Assembly (NCBI GenBank): GCA_965202735.1
Contig: OZ241844.1
Coordinates: forward strand, 620,001 to 684,000
Source: HK1 sp965202735
GTDB taxonomy: Bacteria > Pseudomonadota > Gammaproteobacteria > HK1
Direction of reading: 5' to 3'
Length of the DNA stretch: 64,000 nucleotides
Shown: positions 26,953-34,761 of the stretch, one piece after another
Numbering within the stretch: position 1 is the first letter of the stretch
Layout of the letters: each line of letters starts with the position of its first letter
Position numbers and translations under genes: made by a program
Notes under the pieces: generated by a model
Told to the model about the DNA's origin: nothing
Databases searched by the model: none
What the model saw: the letters and a program-made list of their open reading frames with translations, nothing else

Positions 26953-27612
26953 TCACGCCGTCATTTCCATCACACCGTTGCCGAGGCACAGCACGCTGCC
27001 GTTGGCCGGTGGATCGCCGTTGATGGTGGAGAGGATGAACCGGGAGTAGCCGCCGACCCCGACGGGGCGGTAGCGCAGCGCGTAGACCTTCAACTGCTCC
27101 CGGCGGGTCCGCCACACCGCCTTCTCCACCATCTCGCGCGGCGGCTGGCAGACGAACGTGTTGAAGCCGAGGCCCATGCGTCCGTACTCCCGCGCCATGG
27201 ACTTCAGGGCCGCGGCGCGGGCGTGGTTGGCGATGGGGGTCTGGGGAAGGGCGAGGACCTTCGCCGCGTAGTCGTCGATGCACAGCGCCAGCAGATGGCC
27301 CCGGCCGGCCGGCATCATCGCCCGGATTGCGGCCCGGCAGTCGGCAAGGAACTCCATCGTCTGGCGATGGATCGCGCCGGCCAGCGCCGCCGCCGCTTCG
27401 GGCGTCGCCAGCGCCTGCCCCGCGAAGCCGGATTCGTCCAGGAGGGGCTCGGTCAGCACCACGCCATGCGGGGCGGCCCCGGCCAGGACCGACGCGACGC
27501 CGCCACCGGCCGAGGCGTCCAGCACGCACCCTCCGCGCTCGCGCCACGCCGCGGCCAGGGAGTCCGCGAGCACCGTGCCCACTCGATCGAATACGAGGAT
27601 TCGCCCGGACAT
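26953..27612 (-). CDS. Degenerate short-chain-dehydrogenase-like protein
   Basis: A 219-residue protein. The layout follows an SDR: an N-terminal strand (RILVFDRVGTVLADSLAAAWRERGG), a middle strand (GHLLALCIDDYAAKVL), and PIANHARAAALKSMAREYGRMGLGFNTFVCQ, which aligns with the YxxxK helix and the NxVxPG loop. The glycine-rich NAD motif is lost, and Asn-His-Ala-Arg stands where Tyr-xxx-Lys should be. It is therefore probably not a working reductase; it may be a structural partner of the neighbouring reductase. It starts 28 bp after the first ACP gene. The SDR link is inference from pattern, not a firm match. Confidence 0.6.
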   Translation of the reverse strand: MSGRILVFDRVGTVLADSLAAAWRERGGCVLDASAGGGVASVLAGAAPHGVVLTEPLLDESGFAGQALATPEAAAALAGAIHRQTMEFLADCRAAIRAMMPAGRGHLLALCIDDYAAKVLALPQTPIANHARAAALKSMAREYGRMGLGFNTFVCQPPREMVEKAVWRTRREQLKVYALRYRPVGVGGYSRFILSTINGDPPANGSVLCLGNGVMEMTA

Positions 27613-27640
27613 CGGCCTTCCCTCCGCCGCGCCGCCGGTC

Positions 27641-28030
27641 TCAGGAGCCCGCGGCCGAGCCGGCCCGTACCGCCGTGTCGCCGGGCCCGGGCGCGGCGCT
27701 CCCGGCCGCCCCGCCCGGAGCCCGGGCCCGGGTCGCGGCGCCACGGGACCGGTCCTCCACCATCGATGCGAGCCGCCCGACGGTGGAGCAGTGCTCGTCG
27801 ATGAACGCCTGGTCGACGTTCGGCAGCGAGAGGCCGAACTCGCGCTGCACTCCGGCGACGATCTCCAGCGCGTCGATGGAATCGAGATTCAGGCCGTCCT
27901 CGTCGAAGAGGCGCACATCGTCGGTGACGTCGGCGAGACCGATGCCGATCTCCTCGAGCTCGAGCCCCTCGTAGATGACTTTCCGGCGAATGTGGTCCGC
28001 GATTTCGGGACCGCTCCTGCTGGTATCCAC
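27641..28030 (-). CDS. Acyl carrier protein 1, first gene of the lipid operon
   Basis: A 129-residue carrier with phosphopantetheine Ser51 in GLNLDSIDALEIVAGVQREF. After the usual helices it has a 40-residue Ala/Gly/Arg-rich tail (ATRARAPGGAAGSAAPG) not found in normal carriers. The start is the GTG at 28030, preceded by GGAGG at about ten bases; there is no nearby ATG. It is the first gene of the run that goes to the outer-membrane protein at 11712, so the operon promoter should lie in 28031-28345. Confidence 0.93.
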   Translation of the reverse strand: MDTSRSGPEIADHIRRKVIYEGLELEEIGIGLADVTDDVRLFDEDGLNLDSIDALEIVAGVQREFGLSLPNVDQAFIDEHCSTVGRLASMVEDRSRGAATRARAPGGAAGSAAPGPGDTAVRAGSAAGS

Positions 28031-28239
28031 TGTCTGCGTGCCTCCGTCGTGAAGGAATCGCCGCTGCCGGGTCCGCTCGCCCGCATGGGCTCCGCGTCCG
28101 CCCTCCGGTCCCCTCGCCGGAGTGACGCGCATCGTCCCCTCCGCCGCGGCGGACGGAAATGGCACTGGGTCGCTTGCGTTGTCGGCGCGGGGCGCGCGCG
28201 ATGAAGGACCGGAGCCACCGCCCCCCCGCCCCGGGTCTC

Positions 28240-28350
28240 GACCGGCCGGCTCCGCGGTCGCTCGATCCGGACCTTCGATACCGGGGGACCCCCGGTCACC
28301 GTGCGATATCCCGGATCCGCGGCCCGTGACCGCGACTTCCGAGTGGTCCC
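28240..28350 (-). repeat. Decayed copy of element B
   Basis: The stretch caccgtgcgatatcccgg through gtgaccgcgacttccgagtggtcc matches the complement of element B, with many substitutions; the outer half is barely visible. It lies upstream of the lipid operon, between its first gene and the divergent lipoprotein gene, directly beside an element A. Confidence 0.55.
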
Positions 28351-28357
28351 GGGCGCG

Positions 28358-28476
28358 GCAATTCCCGCCAGGCGGGAACATGCGCCTGAACTCCCCTCGG
28401 CTGGACGCCCCGAGGGTCGAAATCGCGCCGGAAGCCCGCCACGGTACGAGCTCTCCGGACGTGAGCGGAAATCGCT
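28358..28476 (+). mobile_element. Element A copy with 12-bp direct repeat flanks
   Basis: About 119 bp, from gcaattcccgccaggcggga to gagcggaaatcgct. Its ends are inverted (ATTCCCGC against the complement of GCGGAAAT). It is flanked by gtcccgggcgcg at 28346-28357 and 28477-28488, which looks like a target-site duplication. It is non-coding. It sits in the shared upstream region of the lipid operon and the lipoprotein gene. Confidence 0.75.
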
Positions 28477-28568
28477 GTCCCGGGCGCGCGGCGCATCCCC
28501 TCGCCCGCGGTTCCCCGGTACAATCGCGGCTCGCGGGCCGGGCTCGTCGCCGAATCGAGGATCCACCC

Positions 28569-29042
28569 ATGAATCGCCGCACCGCGCCGCCGCGTGCGGA
28601 CCTGTGGACCGCACTGGCGCTCGCCGCATCGATCGCCCTCGCCGGGTGCGTCACCAACCGGCCACCGGACCTGGACCCGCGCCTGGAGGCCGCCACCGCC
28701 GCCTTCGGCGGAAAGTTCGACTACGTGTACGTTCCAAGCGACGGCAGGCTCTCCGACGAGGCGTTCCTCGCGATGTCGCGGGTCGCCGGCCCGCAGAAGG
28801 TCGCCCGCGATCTCGCCACCCTCATGGCGCCGGCGGAGACGGAGCCGGTCCGGGTCATGGTGACCGGGCCCAACCGGCAGAAGACGCTGCAGGTGATCCT
28901 GGATGCGCTCTCGTACTTCGAGGGACGCCAAGTCCCCAAGCTGGAGCTGCTCTACCTCGGCATCCCGACCTACGAGGCCCTGATCGCGCGCGAGGTCGCC
29001 GCGGTCGGAGGGAGGTTCCGGTTCGCGCCCTACCGGGAGTGA
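28569..29042 (+). CDS. Small outer-envelope lipoprotein of unknown function
   Basis: A 157-residue protein with a lipoprotein signal: basic start, LWTALALAASIALAGC, lipobox LAGC with Cys27. The mature part is soluble and of mixed fold (YVYVPSDGRLSDEAFLAMSRV, PVRVMVTGPNRQKTLQVILDALSYF, LELLYLGIP). It is divergent from the lipid operon, with the promoter region of both filled by elements A and B, so it may or may not be functionally tied to it. I do not recognise the family. Confidence 0.78.
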   Translation: MNRRTAPPRADLWTALALAASIALAGCVTNRPPDLDPRLEAATAAFGGKFDYVYVPSDGRLSDEAFLAMSRVAGPQKVARDLATLMAPAETEPVRVMVTGPNRQKTLQVILDALSYFEGRQVPKLELLYLGIPTYEALIAREVAAVGGRFRFAPYRE

Positions 29043-29083
29043 GCCGATCGCGGGCGTCGCGGGGAGGTTCCCCCGGCGAGGGG

Positions 29084-29095
29084 GAGCGGCCGCTC
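29084..29095. terminator. Perfect palindrome between convergent genes
   Basis: The 12-base palindrome gagcggccgctc lies between the convergent ends of the lipoprotein gene (29042) and truD (29152), inside a GC-rich stretch with further short inverted repeats. There is no U-run, so intrinsic termination is only a possibility. Confidence 0.3.
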
Positions 29096-29151
29096 CACGC
29101 CGGACGGAGCCGCGGAAGCGGGAAGGCGGTGATTCCCGGTCAGGGTGCCCG

Positions 29152-30285
29152 TCACTTCGTGCGGCACGCGATCCGGCCGCACCGGTGCGCGGCGGCGGCT
29201 CGCCGCCCGCCCTGCTCGCGTGACGGGTCCGGCTCGCCGGCGGACCGCCGGAACCGATCGAGCGAGAAGAGCTCCCGCAGCACCACGGTGGCGTAGGCCC
29301 CGGGCGGCAGCGTGAACGCGAGCGCCACGCGGCCCCGCGCCTCGATGCGGCAGTCGATTCCGGGCACGTTGACCCGCAGCGCCCGCCGGTCGTGCGAGAG
29401 GCGTTCGCGCTCGAGACCTTCGCAGAGCGGCGCCGCTTCCGCCACCGCCCGGTCTTCGATGCCGCGCGCTGCGCCCGCCACCAGCCGCGCGCCCCTCCCC
29501 CACAGCGGCCCGGTCGGGTGGACCTCGCCCCGTGCCGCTCGCCCCGAGGTCTCTTCGTCGACCCGGTCGAGCCTGAAGACGCTCCCGCGGCCGTCGAGCA
29601 TCATGACGTCGCCGGGCACCGGCGCCGCCCACGCGCCCGCCGCGACGCGCGCCGCCACCACCCGGTTGAACACGTGCGCGCGGGCGGCCGAGAGCGCGAG
29701 GCCCCGCCGGTACCGGTCGCGGACCCGGCGCCGCTCGACGAGGAGCGAGTGCGCGAGCCGAAGGTTCGCTCCGTCGCGCCCGAACCGCTGCGGGCCGAAG
29801 TAGTTCGGGACCCCGCCGGCGCGGACCGCACGCAGCCGCTGCTCCAGGCCGGCGCCGGAGACCGTGGCGCCGCGCAGCACGATCTCGAAGCGGTTCCCGA
29901 GAAGCGTCCCGCGCCGGAGCTTGCGCGGGTGCCGCGCGACCTCCAGCACCTCGATCGCGCCCGATTCGAGCGCCTCCCATCGCGGCTCCGCGCGCCCGGC
30001 CAGGTCCACGCTGAACCACTGGACCGCGACCGCGAGCCGGTCCTTCATGCCCGCGAACCCCACTGCGGACCGGGGCGCGCCGGCGGTGCGCGCGAGCGCC
30101 TCCGCGACCTCCTCGGTATTCACCCCCCGCTTGCGGATGCGCAGCCACGCATGCGTCCCTTCGCCGGAAGGGCGGAGCTTCTCGATCTCGATGACCCGGA
30201 AGTCCCCGGGGTCCGCCGAGAGCGACGCCCGGGCCGGCGGCGGCCCGTATCCGCGCGGAGTCTCGATCCCGGCGCCCGCCGCCAT
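29152..30285 (-). CDS. truD: tRNA pseudouridine(13) synthase
   Basis: TruD makes pseudouridine at position 13 of tRNA-Glu. The catalytic aspartate is in VGFAGMKDRLAVAVQWFSV, and VPNYFGPQRFGRDGANL and ALSAARAHVFNRVVAARV are family hallmarks. At 377 residues it is slightly longer than E. coli TruD (349), with a basic Cys/Arg-rich C-terminal tail (GGRRAAAAHRCGRIACRTK) of doubtful value. It follows ispF after 224 bp, as in many gammaproteobacteria, but no surE follows it here. Confidence 0.95.
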   Translation of the reverse strand: MAAGAGIETPRGYGPPPARASLSADPGDFRVIEIEKLRPSGEGTHAWLRIRKRGVNTEEVAEALARTAGAPRSAVGFAGMKDRLAVAVQWFSVDLAGRAEPRWEALESGAIEVLEVARHPRKLRRGTLLGNRFEIVLRGATVSGAGLEQRLRAVRAGGVPNYFGPQRFGRDGANLRLAHSLLVERRRVRDRYRRGLALSAARAHVFNRVVAARVAAGAWAAPVPGDVMMLDGRGSVFRLDRVDEETSGRAARGEVHPTGPLWGRGARLVAGAARGIEDRAVAEAAPLCEGLERERLSHDRRALRVNVPGIDCRIEARGRVALAFTLPPGAYATVVLRELFSLDRFRRSAGEPDPSREQGGRRAAAAHRCGRIACRTK

Positions 30286-30509
30286 GCCTCACGCGCCCCC
30301 GACTGTGGACCGGAGCCCGTTGCCGCCGGCCGCGCCGGGCCGCCGCCCGGCGGCGGAGACCGATGCGGGCTTCGGGTTTCCGCCGAGAGCCTCCGTCAGC
30401 CCTCGGGCTCGCCGGCGGCGACCGGGGTCGGCTCCGGCTTCTTTCGGCCGGCCTCGTGGCCGGTACCGAACCTGTTGCTCCACCACGTCGAGCTCTTCCG
30501 CGGGCACGG

Positions 30510-30986
30510 TCAGCGCGACTCGATCAGCGCCACCGCGTACACCGCGATGCCCTCGCCCCGGCCCGCGAAGCCCATCCCCTCGGTGGTGGTCGCCTTGACG
30601 TTCACCGCCCGCGGCACGATGCCGAGGTCGTCGGCGAGGCGCTCCCTCATGCGATGCAGGTGCGGCGCGAGCCGCGGCGCCTGCGCGACGATGGTGGCGT
30701 CGGCGTTCACCACCGCGAACCCCTCGCCGCGCACGAGGCCGACCACGCGGCGGAGCAGGATGCGGCTGTCGATGCCGGCGAACTTCGGGCTCGTGTCCGG
30801 GAAGTGCCGGCCGAGGTCGCCGAGCCCCGCCGCCCCCAGCAGGGCATCGCACAGGGCATGGACCAGGACGTCGCCGTCGGAGTGGGCGGCGAGCCCGCGG
30901 TCGAACTCGATGGCGACCCCGCCGAGCACCAGCTTCGCGCCGGGGGCGAAGCGGTGGGCGTCGTACCCGTGGCCGATGCGGATCAC
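30510..30986 (-). CDS. ispF: 2-C-methyl-D-erythritol 2,4-cyclodiphosphate synthase
   Basis: IspF closes the cyclic diphosphate in the MEP isoprenoid path. The zinc ligands are in IGHGYDAHRF (Asp, His), with LVLGGVAI, AHSDGDVLVHALCDALLGA, FPDTSPKF and NVKATTTEGMGFAGRGEGI. Its 158 residues are normal. The start is GTG, overlapping the stop of a 24-codon frame that repeats the first codons of ispF itself; that frame in turn overlaps the ispD stop. The enzyme acts two steps after IspD. Confidence 0.97.
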   Translation of the reverse strand: MIRIGHGYDAHRFAPGAKLVLGGVAIEFDRGLAAHSDGDVLVHALCDALLGAAGLGDLGRHFPDTSPKFAGIDSRILLRRVVGLVRGEGFAVVNADATIVAQAPRLAPHLHRMRERLADDLGIVPRAVNVKATTTEGMGFAGRGEGIAVYAVALIESR

Positions 30987-31057
30987 CGTCGCGGCGCACC
31001 CGGGCGGCAGGATGACCGGCGCGGAGACGAGTCGTACCCGTGACCGATGCGGATCAT
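30983..31057 (-). CDS. Duplicated ispF 5' end: 24-codon frame between ispD and ispF
   Basis: The frame starts ATGATCCGCATCGGTCACGG, like the first codons of ispF (MIRIGHGYD), then runs into unrelated codons and stops. It begins in the stop of ispD (ATGA) and ends in the start of ispF (GTGA). The repeated block of about 37 bp, including the preceding ccgcgac, differs at about three bases from the real ispF start 71 bp downstream. It looks like a tandem duplication that kept translational coupling. The peptide itself probably has no function. Confidence 0.6.
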   Translation of the reverse strand: MIRIGHGYDSSPRRSSCRPGAPRR

Positions 31058-31761
31058 TGTCGCGGCTCCCGCGCTTCGAGCAGGGCGCGCGCCAAGGCGA
31101 GGTCCTCCGGGCGGGTGATCTTGATGTTGCCCGGAGCGCCCTCGACGAGCGCGGGCCGCGCGCCGGCGCGCTCCATCGCCTGCGCCTCGTCGGTCACCGC
31201 GCACCCGCTCTCGACCGCGTCGCGCAGCGCGGCCCGCAGCCGGCCGAGGGGGAAGACCTGCGGAGTGAGCGCGCGCCACAGCCGGGACCGGTCCACGGTG
31301 CCCGCGATCGATCCCTCCGGCCCCGCCCGCTTGAGGGTGTCGGACACCGGCGCGGCCAGGATGGCCCCGTCCCGCTCCCGCCTCGCCGCCGCGACCACCC
31401 GCTCGATGTCCTCCACCTCGACGCAGGGACGAACCGCGTCGTGCACCATCACCAGGTCGCCGTCCGCCGCGGTCGCGCTCAGGCGTCCGAGCGCGTTCAG
31501 GACCGAGTCCCGCCGTTCGGCGCCCCCGTCGACCGTGTCGACGGCGACGCCGAAGCCTTCGGCGGCGTCGCGCCACCACGGGTCGGCCGGCGCCACCGCG
31601 ACCACGATTCCCGCCAGCCCGCGCACCGCCGCGAGCCTGGTCACGACGTGCGCGATGACCGGACGGGCGCCGAGGGTGGCGTACTGCTTGGGGCGGTCGC
31701 CCGCGAACCGTCGTCCGATGCCGGCCGCCGGAACGACCGCCCACACCCCGGAACCGTTCAT
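31054..31761 (-). CDS. ispD: 2-C-methyl-D-erythritol 4-phosphate cytidylyltransferase
   Basis: IspD joins CTP to MEP in the isoprenoid path. It has the nucleotide-binding AAGIGRRFAGDRPKQYATLG, then VMVHDAVRPCVEVEDIERV, APVSDTLKR and LWRALTPQVFPLGRLRAAL. Length 235 is normal. The ATG at 31761 lies next to the A-element pair that separates it from ftsB. Downstream it is coupled to the duplicated ispF start. Confidence 0.97.
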   Translation of the reverse strand: MNGSGVWAVVPAAGIGRRFAGDRPKQYATLGARPVIAHVVTRLAAVRGLAGIVVAVAPADPWWRDAAEGFGVAVDTVDGGAERRDSVLNALGRLSATAADGDLVMVHDAVRPCVEVEDIERVVAAARRERDGAILAAPVSDTLKRAGPEGSIAGTVDRSRLWRALTPQVFPLGRLRAALRDAVESGCAVTDEAQAMERAGARPALVEGAPGNIKITRPEDLALARALLEAREPRQ

Positions 31762-31786
31762 CGGAAGCCGCTCAGCGTTCGACGAT

Positions 31787-31972
31787 TCCCGCCAACGCCC
31801 GGAGAGGCCGTACCGTGGCGGGATTGGGGCGCGAGTCCGACGCGCCCCGTCCGCTCCCGCGTCTCCGCGTTCCTCCGCCGGGCCGTACCGTGGCCGGATT
31901 CCGGCGCGAGTCCGGTCCTCGGGGCGCCGGGTCGAGGGGAATTCGGGAGCATGTTTCCGCCTGGCGGGAATT
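31787..31972 (-). mobile_element. Two element A units between ispD and ftsB, with 20-bp direct repeat flanks
   Basis: The block begins tcccgccaacgcccggagag and ends cgcctggcgggaatt. It holds one full and one shortened element A (two copies of ccgtaccgtggcgggatt-like sequence). On either side stands gccgctcagcgttcgacgat, at 31767-31786 and 31973-31992. The right copy includes the last codons and stop of ftsB, so the left copy is a duplicate of the ftsB 3' end. This fits insertion with target duplication, or a local tandem duplication. Confidence 0.75.
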
Positions 31973-31977
31973 GCCGC

Positions 31978-32250
31978 TCAGCGTTCGACGATCTGGTAGA
32001 AGGTCTCGTCGCGCCCGATCATCCCCAGATCGGTGCGCGCCCTCTCCTCGACCTCTTCGAGCCCTTCCTTCAGATCGCGGATCTCCGCCGCGAGACGGCG
32101 GTTGCGGGCCTCGAGCCGGGCGTTGTCCTCGCGCTGCATCGCGACCGCGGCCTCCAGGCGCCGCACGCCCGGCACGCCGCGATCGCCCAGCCGGAGCTGG
32201 AGCTGCAGAGCGACGAGCACGATCAGGAGGATGGCGATCACGGACTTCAC
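31978..32250 (-). CDS. ftsB: Cell division protein FtsB
   Basis: A 90-residue bitopic protein: a short N-terminus, one membrane helix (VIAILLIVLVALQLQLRLG), then a coiled coil (LEAAVAMQREDNARLEARNRRLAAEI) and the tail ERARTDLGMIGRDETFYQIV. FtsB joins FtsL and FtsQ in the divisome. The order ftsB-ispD-ispF is the standard gammaproteobacterial one, and eno lies just upstream, 62 bp away. Confidence 0.96.
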   Translation of the reverse strand: MKSVIAILLIVLVALQLQLRLGDRGVPGVRRLEAAVAMQREDNARLEARNRRLAAEIRDLKEGLEEVEERARTDLGMIGRDETFYQIVER

Positions 32251-32312
32251 GAGCCGTCTCCTTCTCCCGTGGCCCGAGGATGATTCCCGGTCGGCAATCG
32301 GCCCCCGTCAGG

Positions 32313-33737
32313 TCACCCGGGCGTCACGTCACCCGGCGTCCGCCCGGCCCGGGGCGTTCCGGTGGCAGACCCGCGAGCCGCCTCCGCCAAACGCCGCACC
32401 GTGCTCGTTCCCGATGTACAACCTCTGAGGTTCCGGCGGCGGACCCGCGAGCCGCCTCCGTCGAACGCCGCCAGCCCCGGATAGCTCGCGAGCTGCGAGG
32501 GCGCGAGACGCTCCTCGATGCGAATGAGCCGGTTGTACTTCGCGACCCGGTCGGACCGGGAGAGCGAGCCGGTCTTGATCTGCCCGGCGCCGGTGGCGAC
32601 CGCGAGGTCGGCGATGGTGGTGTCCTCGGTCTCCCCCGAACGGTGGGAGATCACGGTGGTGTAGCCGCCCGAGCGCGCGGTCCCGATCGCCTCCAGGGTC
32701 TCGGTGAGGGTGCCGATCTGGTTGAGCTTGACGAGCACCGAGTTCGCGAGGCCATCGGCGATCCCGGCCGCGATGATGGCCGGATTCGTCACGAACAGGT
32801 CGTCGCCGACGAGCTGGACCGCACCGCCGAGCCGTTCGGTCAGCAGCCTCCAGCCGTCCCGGTCGTCCTCGGCCATGCCGTCCTCGATGGAGACGATCGG
32901 GTACCGCTCGACCCACCCGGCGAGCACGTCGGCGAACGCCGCGGAGTCGAGCGACACCCCCTCGGAGCCGAGGTGGTACCTCCCCTCGCGGTAGAACTCG
33001 GAGCTCGCCACGTCGAGGGCCAGGCGCACGTCGCCGCCGGCCGCGTAGCCGGCGTCCGCGATCGCTTCGAGGATGACCTCGATCGCCTCCTCATTGGAGG
33101 CGAGGTCGGGGGCGAAGCCGCCCTCGTCGCCGACCGCGGTGGAGAGCCCGCGCCCGCCCAGCACCGCCTTCAGCGCATGGAACACCTCCGCCCCGCAGCG
33201 CACCGCCTCGCGCAGGCTCGGCGCGCCGGTGGGCACGATCATGAACTCCTGCATGTCGACGCTGTTGTCGGCGTGCGCGCCCCCGTTGACGATGTTCATC
33301 ATCGGCACCGGCATCCGGAACGGCCCGGGGCCGCCGAGATGCCGGTAGAGAGGCTGTCCGGCCGCGCGCGCCGCGGCCTTCGCGCAGGCGAGCGAGACCG
33401 CGAGGATCGCGTTCGCGCCGAGGACCGCCTTGTTCGCGGTGCCGTCCAGGTCACGCATGGTGGCGTCGATCAGGGCCTGGTCGGCCGCGTCCATCCCGGT
33501 GAGCGCGGGCCGGATCGTCTCCTCGACATTCGCGACGGCGCGCCGCACCCCCCGCCCGCGGTACCGCTCCGGGTCCGCATCGCGCAGCTCCAGCGCCTCG
33601 CGCCGGCCCGTCGACGCGCCGGACGGGACCGCGGCCCGGCCGACGTCCCCGCCCGCGAGGACGACGTCGACCTCCACCGTCGGATTCCCGCGCGAGTCGA
33701 GGATCTCGCGCGCGGCGAGGTCGCGGATGACCGGCAC
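32313..33737 (-). CDS. eno: Enolase with extended C-terminus
   Basis: Enolase interconverts 2-phosphoglycerate and phosphoenolpyruvate and is part of the RNA degradosome in relatives. Hallmarks are GAHADNSVDMQEFMIVP, AVGDEGGFAPDL, PIVSIEDGMAEDD, SHRSGETEDTTIADLAVATGAGQIKTGS. The frame is 474 residues, while the fold normally ends near residue 430 (RIEERLAPSQLASYPGLAAF). The extra tail (NLRGCTSGTSTVRRLAEAAR) comes from a 74-bp partial repeat of the gene's own end, which shifts the frame. The start is GTG 33737, with AAGGAG before it; it follows kdsA without a gap. Confidence 0.96.
   Translation of the reverse strand: MPVIRDLAAREILDSRGNPTVEVDVVLAGGDVGRAAVPSGASTGRREALELRDADPERYRGRGVRRAVANVEETIRPALTGMDAADQALIDATMRDLDGTANKAVLGANAILAVSLACAKAAARAAGQPLYRHLGGPGPFRMPVPMMNIVNGGAHADNSVDMQEFMIVPTGAPSLREAVRCGAEVFHALKAVLGGRGLSTAVGDEGGFAPDLASNEEAIEVILEAIADAGYAAGGDVRLALDVASSEFYREGRYHLGSEGVSLDSAAFADVLAGWVERYPIVSIEDGMAEDDRDGWRLLTERLGGAVQLVGDDLFVTNPAIIAAGIADGLANSVLVKLNQIGTLTETLEAIGTARSGGYTTVISHRSGETEDTTIADLAVATGAGQIKTGSLSRSDRVAKYNRLIRIEERLAPSQLASYPGLAAFDGGGSRVRRRNLRGCTSGTSTVRRLAEAARGSATGTPRAGRTPGDVTPG
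32357..32480. repeat. 74-bp-spaced duplication at the 3' end of eno
   Basis: gacccgcgagccgcctccg occurs at about 32368 and again at about 32442, within blocks of about 50 bp that start at 32357 and 32431. Since 74 is not a multiple of three, the second unit is read in another frame in the eno ORF. Read in its original frame, it would end AFGGGGSRVCHRNAPGRADAG and stop at 32329, which may be the old C-terminus. Confidence 0.7.
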
Positions 33738-33738
33738 C

Positions 33739-34761
33739 TCAGGCGCTCCTTCCGTGGGGCCGGGCTTCGTGCGCTTGCGCCCCGCCGTACCGTACCGTCC
33801 CCGCCTCCCGCACCGGGACGGACCCCGGCGCCGGGACGGGTCCTCGCGCCGGCGCGCCTTCTCCGGCCTGCAGAGCGTCCTCCGGCCGCGGGCGCGGCCT
33901 CGGCGGCTCTCCGAACGCCAGCTCCGACCAGACAGCGTCCTCCGGACGCGGACGCGACTTCACCGCCTCGTCGATTTCGAGCAGGCACTCCAGCAGCGGC
34001 TCCATGCGTCCGAGGGGCCACGCGTTGGGACCGTCGCTCAGCGCCTCGTCCGGCGCCGGATGCGTCTCCATGAACACCCCGGCCACGCCGGCCGCGACCG
34101 CGGACCGCGCCAGCACGGGCACGAACTCCCGCTGGCCGCCGGAGCGTCCGCCCCGCCCGCCGGGCATCTGCACCGAGTGGGTGGCGTCGAACACCACCGG
34201 GCAGCCGGTCCCGCGCATCACCGCGAGCGAGCGCATGTCCGAGACCAGGTAGTTGTACCCGAACGATGCGCCGCGCTCGCAGAGCATGATGTCCGCATTG
34301 CCGGCCGCCTTCGCCTTGTCCGCCACGTGGACCATGTCCCAGGGGGCCAGGAACTGGCCCTTCTTGATGTTCACCGGCTTTCCGCAACGGGCGACGGCCT
34401 GGATGAAGCCGGTCTGGCGGCAGAGGAACGCCGGGGTCTGGAGCACGTCGACCACCGACGCCACCTCGTCGACCGGGGTGTCCTCGTGCACGTCGGTGAT
34501 GACCGCGACGCCGATGTCGGCGCGCACGCGCTCGAGGATCCGCAGCCCCTCCTCCATGCCGGGGCCGCGGAAGCTCTGGTGCGAGGTGCGGTTGGCCTTG
34601 TCGAACGAGGACTTGTAGACGAGCCCGATGCCGCTGCGCTCGGCGATGCGCGCCAGCGCCTGCGCGGTCTCCATCGCGAGCGCCTCGGACTCGATGACGC
34701 AGGGTCCGGCGATGAGGAACAGCCGCTCGTCGTTGCCGACCTCGAAGGCGCCGACCCTCAT
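33739..34761 (-). CDS. kdsA: 3-deoxy-D-manno-octulosonate-8-phosphate synthase
   Basis: KdsA condenses phosphoenolpyruvate with arabinose 5-phosphate to Kdo-8-P for lipopolysaccharide. Hallmarks are LIAGPCVIESE, YKSSFDKANRTSHQSFRGPG, TDVHEDTPVDEVASVVDVLQ, PVNIKKGQFLAPWDM and DATHSVQMPGG. The frame is 340 residues, about 60 more than usual; the tail after EIDEAVKSRP is Pro/Arg/Glu-rich with a repeated RPRPEDA and looks disordered. It ends two bases before the eno start. Its presence shows an LPS-bearing outer membrane. Confidence 0.95.
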   Translation of the reverse strand: MRVGAFEVGNDERLFLIAGPCVIESEALAMETAQALARIAERSGIGLVYKSSFDKANRTSHQSFRGPGMEEGLRILERVRADIGVAVITDVHEDTPVDEVASVVDVLQTPAFLCRQTGFIQAVARCGKPVNIKKGQFLAPWDMVHVADKAKAAGNADIMLCERGASFGYNYLVSDMRSLAVMRGTGCPVVFDATHSVQMPGGRGGRSGGQREFVPVLARSAVAAGVAGVFMETHPAPDEALSDGPNAWPLGRMEPLLECLLEIDEAVKSRPRPEDAVWSELAFGEPPRPRPRPEDALQAGEGAPARGPVPAPGSVPVREAGTVRYGGAQAHEARPHGRSA

